64,000 nucleotides of DNA, from positions 5,893,261-5,957,260 of the forward strand of contig OZ020488.1 in NCBI GenBank assembly GCA_963971405.1. The letters run 5' to 3'. The notes under the pieces were generated by a model that was not told where the DNA came from, did no database searches, and saw nothing but the letters and a program-made list of their open reading frames with translations. The position numbers and the translations under genes were made by a program. The stretch comes from Psococerastis gibbosa (Eukaryota > Arthropoda > Insecta > Psocodea > Psocidae). Positions 47,601-59,600 of the stretch are shown here, piece after piece. Within the stretch, counting starts at the first letter, position 1. Each line of letters begins with the position of its first letter.

Positions 47601-50600
47601 TAATTAATTTCGTAAAATCCAAGGCCATTTCTGGTTTAAAAAATATTTCGAAATCTTTCCCTTAACAGCAGAAATGAAATAATGTAACTGCAAATAAAAA
47701 TACCCATTTCTCCTTTTTCCTATTTTCCATAATACGGTGAATGGAATTGTCCTGTACTACCTACTAGTACTTGAATAGACGAAATCTTTAAAGCCAACAG
47801 ATTTGGGTAGGATCCAGAGGTGACCAATATTTACGGTTAGCTTCCTCTTAAGACTAAGAAAACGTCAAAGCAAGAAATTGCGGAAAACACAGCGAATGAT
47901 AATGGCGGGGATGAGAATGAGGGGGTGTGCACCTGCAGGGTCAGTGGGCTGCGGGGAGGTGGCGGGGGGTGGCGGCGGCAGCAGGGGGGGCAGCGCCCCC
48001 TCTCCCTCACCAGTGCCGTTGTTGTCGGGCTCGCGCGACGCTACGTCGCTACGCCGCAGGAAGCCCAGGTATCCGGTTCGCGCGTAAATCTCGCCCGTGC
48101 TTCCGGTAACTAGTTGTGCGTGGAAATGATCTGCGTAGTCCGAGTCGTCACCGTAGATGGTTAGATAGCCGCTCGCACTGTGTGGTGACTGCACCCAGAT
48201 CTGAAAGTAACAGACCATTGAAAACAATTAAAGCGAAATCCGGTTCGCCGGCAAATGTAGCCCCTTCGCTTCTTGTAGATTTTCCGTAGATTGTTTTGAA
48301 GGAATGCACCCAGAGCTCTTCACTCTCACGTCTGATATACTTACGTTGTATCAATGCTAAGCAAGTCTCAGCTTGTCCATTGCGGCTTGTGTGGGTTAAC
48401 ACCGGGGAAGATTATTATTATTATTATTATTATCCGTCGGTGTTTAACAAATTACCCGACGAACTACTCATAATACAAAATATTGGTGCAGTTAAAAAAT
48501 TAATAAAAATTATTGCCAGAATGCCAGGGGCTACTATTCACATGGAAAACCATACCAATCACGCTAGAAACATCGATGAGGTCGTTGGCATGGCAGTGTT
48601 CAATGGACCAAAAAATAGGGCCTATGTCCATGTAAAGCCCATCTTCTAATACTCCAATACAACTACTACTACAGAACTACTAGAACTATGTACCCATGAA
48701 TTACGCTTAAAGCTATTCGAGACACTTTCCTCTATGCCTATTCAAATACTGATCATGGGCTCAGTTTCCGTTAAGGTTACGGTTGTACAAACAAGCCTCT
48801 ACTTACCTCTCCTAGGTGAGAATCGCCACATTGTCCCTTTGTCTCAGGATTGGCAATAATGACTTTAACCCCGGGAAGAAGTTTACCAGACTCCATAAGA
48901 CAGAGTGAGTGTGGTGAGCCTCGCTCAACCAATGAGACGCGGTCGTTCCTCAACGCGCGGAGGTCTACATAGACTGTCGATGGCTCCGGACTTGATGCAC
49001 CCTAAAACAACAGAAAGCAAGACCGTGTCATTCTTCAACCAAGGGATATGTATTCGCATTTGTATATCAAGAGATTGAGGAAGCAGGAGAAGCGGAAGCC
49101 CGAAGATGACGCTACCGAGAAAGATCCAGGCAGATGTGGACCAACTTCCACTCACACAAAAAAGGACGCCCTAGATAGAGGGCTGTGGAGAAGCCACCAA
49201 AGCCGTCCCGCTGACCCCCATAGGGGATAAGAAAAAGCAAGTATTTCGACTATATCGACTGCTGGTACATTATAACAGTTCCACGGCCTGAGACCTCAAG
49301 GCTACATTGTTCTCGAATCCCAGAGAAGGCAAGCAGAACTATTTAAAAAGCTGTGCCACGACATTCCGGGAGCAATATAATAAAGAATGTGCGGCAGGAC
49401 TGTGTGGAAGAGTTGTAGAATAGGTACGATAAGGGGATGAGTCATAAATAATAATAAATCTAGGGCTTGCTAAAGTTCTAAATAGAAGACATGGGACATC
49501 CGAGCCCGCCAAAAATGTTTTTTGAATCCTGGTTTCAATAAAGTCATAAGTCATAAGAAACGTGAAATTAAAAAATAAACATTTTTGACGGAAAGCAAAT
49601 TTCCCATCCCTCCTGTACAGAGCTCTGTCTTCCAAAATATAAAAGGCTACTTGGCGTTAAAAACGCAGAAATAAAAAAAAAATATGGATTTCAGTGAGTG
49701 ACTAACCTGAAGGCAGATGGCGACATTGACTCGACAACCGAAGCTAGTAGACACAGCCCTGGGACTGAGACCGAGCGCGGAGAACAGCTTCGAGAACGAC
49801 GTGGTGAGGTTGATACGAGGTCTTTCTTCTGCCACGACCACGCATGTGCGTACACAGCCGAGGTTTACACCTCGTTGTTTTAGGAGGTTTACGGACGAGC
49901 CAAGTCCTTTCGTACACAGCTCCATCACACCTGCAATGTACAATAATATATTGTATTGAGAGATCTGCACAACCCAGTAGGAGGCGGTCTTAGCAGTAGA
50001 GTAGGGGTCACGTGTCGTTGTGCTTATCAAGACGATGAGCTCAACTAGAGCTCTTTCTAGGAGATATGGGACATTCCCTGCCGAAATTTAATTTCTGGTG
50101 CCACGTCTTCATCCATCAGAGCACGCCTTGTAGTCACGACGTGATTTGAGTGCTCCCAAACAATAATAAGCCCCGTCGTGGCTGCAAGACGTAAGCTGAC
50201 TAGTCGATGGAAGACCTGTCACGTGGCAGAAGCTCTGATTGGTTGAATATGACGTGGCAGGAGATTCAAAAATATCCCAATCTAAATGTTCCATCTCTCT
50301 TACATAGAGCTCTAGTCCCGACCAATAACAGATGTTTGAAGCACTCCAGACAATGCTAAGTTTTGGATGTTTCATAAGAGTAACGCCTGAACATCTTAAC
50401 TAAATAATATAAAATAAAAATTCTCTAACTAGCAAGCTCTAGTACATAATATATTGCAGAATAAAGTAAAGTTATCACCCGCGGCTCTACTATGCCGATT
50501 AGCATTAACTTATTCTGGGGGTTAAAAGTGTAAACAGAACTAGGTAGTAGTAGGCCTAATACCATTCAGCTAGGTATTCTTTTGTAGAGATCGTGTCCCT

Positions 50601-53600
50601 ATGAATATGAGTCTATATCTTACCATATGAGCAAAATGTGTCTCTAACTCGATAATTACTGACTGCAGTCAACCACAGGGCCGGATTCACTTCCACTTCT
50701 GACGGAGGAATAAGAATGGAGTGATGTCCTGAGTATATGCTAAAATTCAATCAAAACATTCACAGGATACCTACATGTACAATACAGTATATCATGATTT
50801 CAATATTACATTGCCTAAATAAAGCGTAAATTCCCGAAGAAGATGAAGACACCTTATAGATAAACGAAACTTATAGATCACCGCAGAACACCCGAAAGCA
50901 GGCCTAGGAGCTTCTTTTTTAAATTCTTCTTCTACCGAAGATTGGGGATCATCATGGAAATTTGGGCCTTGGAGACTGCTGCTCTGATAAGGGAAGTCGT
51001 GCTCTTGCCAAACGAATGCCTCAGGATGTTTGTCTCCTGCCGCGGGCCCTCTGTCCTTCTATCTTCCCTTGGATTTTACATACAGAAGGCGATCCTTTTA
51101 TAGGAGCTAAGGGCCAGCAACAAAGGGAAAATACTTCGCATTGGTTGGTCTGCCTAGCGCCTAGGCCAATTGATTGTGAAGTAGATTTACCTGCTTAAAC
51201 ACCAAAGAGCAAAACCTAGACCGCAGTACGGGTCGAGGCAGAGCGCGATGTGACGCGACGGGTACAATTCGCATGCTAACTTCATTGACTTGCATAAAGC
51301 TGTCACCGCAGCGTGTGACATTTTGATACCAGCTAGCATTCCTGTCGTAGAAACACTGAAACACAAAAGGGACAACAGTTAAAACCAGTTTACATGGAGA
51401 AAGCCGTTAGAGGTCGGCATTAAAAAGCACTACAAGGTAGTAGGTAGTCTACCAGCGTACCAACCAGAAGACAACAACAACGACAGAAATCTGTTGTAGT
51501 AGACTCTGGTGTTTTGTAACAACCCATTAGCTCCTATAACAAATTTCTCAGCGAATCACTGACGTTCAATTCGGCGTAACGCCTCTGCCCGACGCAAGGT
51601 CGGATATTCCCTACGTTGTAGCAGTTTGACTACTTTTGCATTAGAAATTGCAGGCCACTCCAGTGACAAAACCCACCTGAAGTCAAGATATGCCAACATC
51701 TCGGCAGTAGGTGCGCGGTACACCACAGGCAGCTTCTTCTTGGGCATATCATCGGTGTCCAACGTGGTGGGCCATGACTTGATGTCCACGACGTTGCTGG
51801 CCTCCTTACTGCGTAGAAGTTTGATCACGTTGGCGTTAGAGAGAACTAGAACGGACTTACTGACGTCGACGATCATACGGACCGTCGGCAGCGTCGTCTG
51901 CAGGTTTTGCGGGTGTGGCGGCCGTATCGTCACAGGCACAGCACCTACAACGAAAAATTAGTTGATGATCAGAAGAATAAACTGAATGTCGTAGGCAGGT
52001 AACGCAGGTTTTCGAGTGACTTCATCCAAACTCTACAACAGTACGAAGGTAGGTTGCTGGAGCTTCGCCACCAAAGAAGGTGAGAAGAAGTGACAAAGAG
52101 GCAGATTGTGAGTAGTTATTTAACAGGTATTTGCGTAAGGGTTGGTTGGTAAGGTCTTACCTTAGGCTGGTCCTGAATCTGGTAGTACCGAGGGTCCACG
52201 GCGAAGATGGTGAGGGAGCACAGCACTAAGGGATGGATGCTTGGTCACCAGGCACAACACAATACGCAACTTATGCAGATATTAAATAAAAGTATTATAA
52301 CCGAGAATAGATTTAAATGGCTGAACCGACAGGGCCGAGATTTCTTGAGCAACTGAAGCTGGCTGAAGCTTATAACAACTTGTTTAAACATGGAGTATTA
52401 GTCATCTGAATATTGTATAGTGAATAGTGAGATCGAGAAACATTTGTATCTATTCTATTTTATTATCGTCGGCTGAGACATGATTATGATTGACCAATTG
52501 TACAAGAGGAGCGGCCGACTTAACCCAGTTCGCGCCCTAATTAAATCAGCAAATACTTAAGGCTACACTTAGTTTGTCTGGTTAACGCAGCCTTAAAGAC
52601 TTCAGTACTTACCAACATAGAGACAGCCGTAGAAAGCACAAATGAGATCGATCCCCGGGGGGAAGATGAGGGCCACGTGGTCCCCCGTGTTGATTTTACC
52701 CTTCTCGATGAGCAGACTGCCTACCCGCTCGGCGCGCTTGTGCAGTTGTGAGCAAGTGAGGAGGGTCGTAGCGGCTCCCTTGGCGTTCAGAAGACTGAAC
52801 AGCACGTGGTCCGCTGTGCTCATAGCCCGCCATCTTAAGATTTCTGAGATGAATTGATACTAGAAATAATTAAATAAAGAGTAAAGCATTTCATTTTTAG
52901 AGGACCTAAGACTAAGGCCCAGTACATACGGACGATTTTCTTTTTAACTTCAACATTTTCTCTATTTTAATTTTAGTAATTTTAGGATTAAATTTAATTT
53001 TAGAAATCGATTGAGGGGCCCATCACGGGAATGCCCAAAGGTGCCCCTCTTAACCACATTACTTAGTGTAATTAGTACAAGAAAAACAGTAAATAAATAT
53101 ATTTGATAATTGATTTGATCCGAACGCGGGCAATTTGCTGAGAAATTGTTCAAGCAAATGGGTTGGTGCAAAACCCCAGAGTCTATTTCAGCAGATTTTT
53201 GTCGCTGGCTTGTCGCTGATTTCACGCAGGTCCACGGTTTTCCCCTTGACACGCCATCTTCTCAAGTAGACTCTGTGGTTTTTAACCAACCATTCACCAT
53301 GCTCCAATGACAGTCGCACCGCCTGACGCCGGTATCGAACGTCAGCGTGTACACGACCAAATACATACATTCTCATAAACATCGGCATACTGCTGGAACT
53401 GGACAAGGAAGTTCTTACAGCGGTGGGCCGGTTCCTAGATAAGACCGATCCTTCAGTTGATCCATTAATTCCTTCTTCGGCCACCCTCTGCTTTCACTGT
53501 GCCCTCAATAATGGTGTGTACCAGATGTGTACTATGTGAACGGTGAACATTTCTCCTTTGAAGCAGGGTAGTTCTCTATTATTTCTAGCTTACCTTTCGA

Positions 53601-56600
53601 GCCGAGTCGGACTCTTCGTCAATAAGACCTATATCCCTGCCTTGTGCAGAAGCAAGCCTATTGCCTTGCACGAGATTCCCAACAATCACAGACGCAGGTC
53701 CAATATCTACAAACAAATCAATATACAGTTAAATACAGCACTCTCACCTTTTAACTTCAGGTAACTGGTTGAAATAATAATAATAATGTGTATATTTACA
53801 CAGTACAATACAATTACAATTTAATTACATTTGGAAGAGGAGCTCAAAGGACAAGTCCCGTGCTGGACCCCCCTTTTACACAAGGTAAAGTGTAATACAA
53901 TAATTGGCGTCTTTTTGCAATGTAATACTATACATCGTTGCTTTGGATAAATTGGCATTATTATTGATTTCCATTCTTTCATTGTTTATTTCATTGTAGT
54001 GTTACCCAAGTAGGTCTACACCTAGATTTCTTATCCTAATAATTGTTTTGTTTACCTATTCTTGAGTATAGTAGCCTACTGCGAACTTAAATAAATAAAT
54101 AAAGGCTTGATTAAACGTCATAAAACAAGAAGGGATAGAATAAGAGATGCAAGTGATAAGAAGAGAGCTCGGGCTGCAGAAACATTGGTGGAGAAGATAA
54201 CGAAGTGGAGGCTGCAACGGTTCGGACACTAAAAGCGAATGGATAACAACAAGTGTGCGAGAAAATGGCTGGAGGGAGAAATGGAAGGAACACGAAGAGG
54301 AATATACCAAGGAAGAGAGGCAGAAAACAGATTGAGGCCAACCTCAGAAGGGTTGGGACTGTTACCAGAGGAAGCGCTGAATAATCAGAAGTGGAGAGAC
54401 TGGTGGGAGTGGAGGAGGCTCACATATCATACCCAGACAGCTGGAGATGATCATTGATGATGACGATCTTACCTGGATGAACTTCTCTAGGTTTAGGTAG
54501 GTTAGTGACACAGGTATGGGGGCAGAGGAGAACGTTGGCAGGGTGGAGGGTGCCCTCCAAAAACCGACGCTTCGTTTCCGAGAGATGAATGCCTCCCAAC
54601 GGAGTCTTGGGCAGGTAGTTTGGCGGTACCAGCGCCAAGCAGTAGATGCCGACTTGATGTATAGAATCCACGGCTTGGAGAACTCGGGACATCCACTGGA
54701 AACTCTGCAGCAGAAGACAAGTCGTTAGTTATCTTTATTGATATTTAAGTTTTAAGGCAGAGATTTCAAAATGTGTTCCAACAAACTACAATATGATGAA
54801 TTGTTTTTCAAAATTAATGCATTCATTACACAACTGCAAAGATATGGAAAAAACAGATGAAAGAAACATAAAAAAATACTGACTTTCTCTAAAGGTAGCT
54901 TAATCATCAGACTGACTTTATTCTGTGTTTTTAGGGTAATTTCCGGCGAGAAACTGTGAATTTTATGCGAAAACATTTTTTTATGCATTTTTCATCTCAC
55001 CATTTTCACACCTTTGCGGCTGTTGAACGAGGAACGATTCTGTTATTTACAAAACATTTTGAAATGTCCACTTTATTTCATTTCCAGCAATCGGACAGTT
55101 TTGGGGCGCCTCAGAAACCAAAAATCCAAGAACTGCATTAGTATAGCCATGAACCATACAGGCGATCTACAGGTATGAATGAGCACTAAACAATCTGCCA
55201 TTCTGTCAGATAAGGAACCTGAACCAATAATTTTCCGAGTTGTTGGTCAAACTGTTAACTACGTCAATAAGCATGTATTTAGATTTGCGCTACCTCTTCT
55301 TCGCTGCATTCGGGACGCTGCTCAGCAATGACACATATCCGTTCGTCCCGCAGCACTCGAATACTGAACACAGCAATGCGGCCTCTATAGATGAACCTCA
55401 TCGGCTCCACAGCCAGGACAGTTGCTATGATATCGTCTGCGTTGTGCTTTCGTCCCGTAACAGTCATTAGGCCGTCCCGTGATCCACATACGAACACCAG
55501 CCCTCCCTGCAGACAAACAAGAAAAGATTCACACTAACTCAGCACATGATTAGAGTACATTACTTTATGTACTTCAATCTATAAATCTAATAAACCTTAA
55601 CAATCCAGTCCTATTATACTCAGCCTCTCCCAACACAGCAGCGGCTCATCCGCTTGCAGAAGCTGTCTTTGGAACATTGCGTTGTTGAGGCATTGCCGTC
55701 CTCACTGCTGACTTATTCTACAACGGAATAATGAAAAGAAACTTACCGGGCCTAGAAATCCTAGTAATCCAGTTCTAGTGTACTCGGCCTCTCCAAGTAG
55801 CGTTCCATCCGCTTGCAGAGGTTGGACCTTGAACATTGTGTTGGTGAGGCCTTGCAGCCCCCAGTACTGCCGCGCCGTAGACGCAGAGTTCACACAGATC
55901 TCTCCTACTTCATCAGTCTTGCAAAGGTACGAGGTTCCCTCCATTTTCACCACTACTATCACACCTGAAAAGCAATTAAGCAGTCAATTTTCAGGTTGAG
56001 AATTAGATGTCCGAGGAGTGTAGCAAGTAAACCACATCCAAAGACTGTGTGAAACGATAATAATTATTCCTCCGCTTACAACACAGAACTTTCATTATCT
56101 CATCTTCGGCACTTCTTCGACTTTCCAGATAAAATTCCAACTGTTGCCTCATTGCAAGGGCGGAGCAAGGATGGAATTTCGGAGGGGGCCATACTTAGCA
56201 GCGACCATATAGTACCGTTGGCAAACAATAGGTACTTATTTTTTGGCCACATACATCGACCAGGCATAACAGAAGGTTTTTAAACATTATTACAACAGGA
56301 TTATTGCAACAAAGAGGAAATAATGTTATGTTATGGCAAGAAATCTTATTTCTGTAACCTGGGGATATAAGGACAGACAGACGGACTTTTGTTTCGCCTT
56401 GAAAAAATAATACGGCCATGACGACAGAAGAACTTAGTGGCTTAATATATAATTATACTTACAGCCAGGCATGACTTGCCCACAGTCCTGCAGGGTGAGC
56501 GACGTGAGCGAATTCTCTTGATCAACACGGACGACGCCGTAGCTCAGCCCTGACATGCTCAGCACACCACGCCCCGTTGCGTTTACACCAGCTCTCCCCG

Positions 56601-59600
56601 GTCTGCAAAACAAGCAGACATATTGCCGTCAAAGAAAGATTATAGCAGTACATACAAATAGGTCAACAATATCCAGTAGAAAAGCTGGAAATTCTCAAGT
56701 TCTGCAACCCACAACACGACTACGCAGCTACAGTAGGTACTCTACCGAACACGCAGAAGACAGCTTGAAACAGAATCCCAACATAGCTATCTAATGTCAG
56801 GAGATCCACCTCCCTCACTCGCCTTGTGCGGCAAAGACAGATTCTACGAAGCAGATCTGCTGGAAGATCTGTCGAGATACATTGCAGCAAATGGGTTTGT
56901 GCCCAAAGAGTAAAATCTTGGTGTACCGGTCCTTACAGTATGACATTTACATTCAGAATGTCCTGCTTGCTCTATGGCCAGACCGCTTCAGCAACAGCCT
57001 CATACGATCCAACATGTGGTAGGATTCAACAACCGACCGCAGCTTGACCTGGAGTTCAATGTAGGCCTAGGAGAGAAAAGACATTCGGTTCCCGTCAAAA
57101 AAACATTATTTTTCATTTCTGGGGCCCCTGTCTCCCTTATCTCCTGTGATCAATAATTGAAAATACGTAGCAGGGAGCCCCAGAATTCAAAAAATATTTT
57201 TCACTGGCTCCACTGACTGTCCCATCCACAGAACAACATAATATATAAGAACGTTAACTCAATGGTAATATTTTGTTAGGGAAAGACTGCCAACTGCCAA
57301 AAAAAAAATAATAGTAATGTTGGCCCTCCCGCGTCAGAATCATTCGCTCCTTTTTTCAAATTTTGTGTGGCCGGGGCCCCGGCCGGCCCGGCTCGCGCTC
57401 CCTTCCTATTTAATATTATATTGACCTATTTTGTATTATATAATTGATTTTTAATGACTACTCTGGTATGTACTCTGACAACGTTGTTAGTATTCACCTT
57501 ATTTTAAACAAACTATTTTTTTTTTCATAGTTCCACACTAAGCCGTACCTAACATATTAAATACAAAATTAAGAAATACTCAATGACCAACACACATTAT
57601 ACTTATTAAGAAATATACATTTCTTTTTATTACTAAATTGAACTCAGTCCATACAAAATCCATCTACAAATTATTTGTGATAACGTGAATAGCCCGAAAT
57701 GTAATGTATCAACACGTCGAAATAGATTGTTATGTGGAAACAGGAATACATTCTCGTCCTTGCTCTTCTTCTGGAAAGTCGAGACTGACATCTTGAGCAG
57801 GTTCCACCTATACTCATCATCGGTTGCGAGCCTTCCCTTGCTCGGTGATGAGCCATTCGCCGCCAATAAACCGAATCCTTCAGGCTTTTGCATAGCGAAC
57901 AATGTCTTCTTCTTCCAGCATCACGTCTATCTTTCTCCTCCTTATCAAGGCGGCATGCATGTTCATCCCGAACTAGATTCTCTTAATAAATCGCTGACAT
58001 GACATCTCCTGAAAGTTCAAATGATATGATAAGCCAAACTACCCGCACAAATATGAAGAAGAAAAAGTAACGATGCTTCTCCTTTCTCCGATCACATGGT
58101 GTGTGCATCTTAATACCTTGCCACTTCATATACTGTAGGTACCGTAATTGATCATTTATATATTAATTTCCATTATAGGTTACTAATTGATCGGAACATG
58201 AGTAGGCAGCCATGGTACAATTACTGACCATGGAAATTTGACATTACCTACACTAATTAATAAAATTGAAAGCATATTTGGGTAAACTCGCACCAGTCCG
58301 TTACACAAGGATATTTCCACAAATCTAACAACATAGATAGTGTCACTTTTCCTGTTTCTGGAACCGTAAAAGCAGCATGTAAATCTGTCGAATAGGTACT
58401 CGAAATGCCAATGCTTTCGTTATAATAGCGTAGATCTACACATAGGAAAGGAAAAATAGCAGATTAGTTAAAGAGCCCATAGGAAATTGTCAGCCCGAAA
58501 TTTAAAACTTTTTATTTAATTAACTAAGCAAGTTATTAAAGATTTGGCTCATTTCAGTTGTAGAAGTCTACTTTATGCATCATATAATAAGGTTATTTTT
58601 TACAAAATATTATCATGTCGATGAAAAAGCTACAATTTAAAATATTAGAAATACTATATCTTATCATAGGATGCATGAAGTAGTCTTTTACAACTTTAAT
58701 GAGACAAATGTTAAATAACATGATTCGTTAATTATTTCGGGCTGCCAATTTCCTACGGGCTGTACACCCTTAATATACTATCGTCACCCCTATCTGAGAT
58801 TGCTAGAAAATACTTACTTTGCACTATGGAGTTCAACTTGTCAGCACCGACGACTGCCATTTTCTTACTTCTTACTACTGGGTTCCAGCTTCAGGTGATG
58901 CCGATGGCCAGATGATTCATTCACCAGTGCCCAAAGATTCTTCCGTCCCAGAATTTTTTCTATTCCTCCTCCTCCCAATGCCGTCACGAGTAAGTCCTTC
59001 TCCCTGCTTGGAATGGACCATTGCAGGAGAATATGCTCAAGAGTTTCTTCATCCATTCCACAGGCTCGACACAGTGCTGAATCCACCAGGTTGAAACAGT
59101 GGAGATATTGGTTTGTGGCTCGAGCTGCGAAGGAGGCAACCTCGCGAGGGATTCCCTTGAAGTTCGCCGAGTCACCAGGCTAGGGCTGAAGTAGGTGTAG
59201 CGACCTTCCAACCCTACTTCCTGCACAGCGGTTGATTCATTCCATTTTCAACTCCTGCACTTCGGATTTTACGGTCACAACTGGAACGACAGGCTCCTGT
59301 ACAAATCCTGGCCGCTAGGAGGTAGCTGGAGTGACAATGACGATGGAGGGCAGTGGCGTAGCCCCCCCCCCCAAAAATGAGCAAAACCGCTTCTTTAAGA
59401 TATTTCGGTAAAAAATTCTCCAGAGAGAGTCCCCCATTTTCCAGTTTTAATGATAAATTTATGGTCTGCAAGTTCAAAACTGTTATGCTGACAAACTATT
59501 TCAGGCCTATCTTATAAAAAACATTCACTGAGATAGCCCCCGGGCCCCTCTTATTACCTGTAATATTCTCAACATGTAAAATATAAACATAAATGCTTTG

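Noticed and set aside
47878..48113. GC-rich plus-strand frames opposite DIP2 exon 13
   Set aside because: They are antisense to the coding exon and consist of Gly/Ala-rich translation with no motif.
49930..50030. DIP2 exon continuing upstream through the ISQYN stretch
   Set aside because: The upstream frame resembles the family only by chance (SQYN); the acceptor at 49931 and the exon at 50624-50739 carry the true sequence.
52843..52859. An alternative CAG acceptor 16 bases inside DIP2 exon 7
   Set aside because: It would break phase with the preceding exon and remove the conserved YQFISE; the upstream CTAG site fits both.
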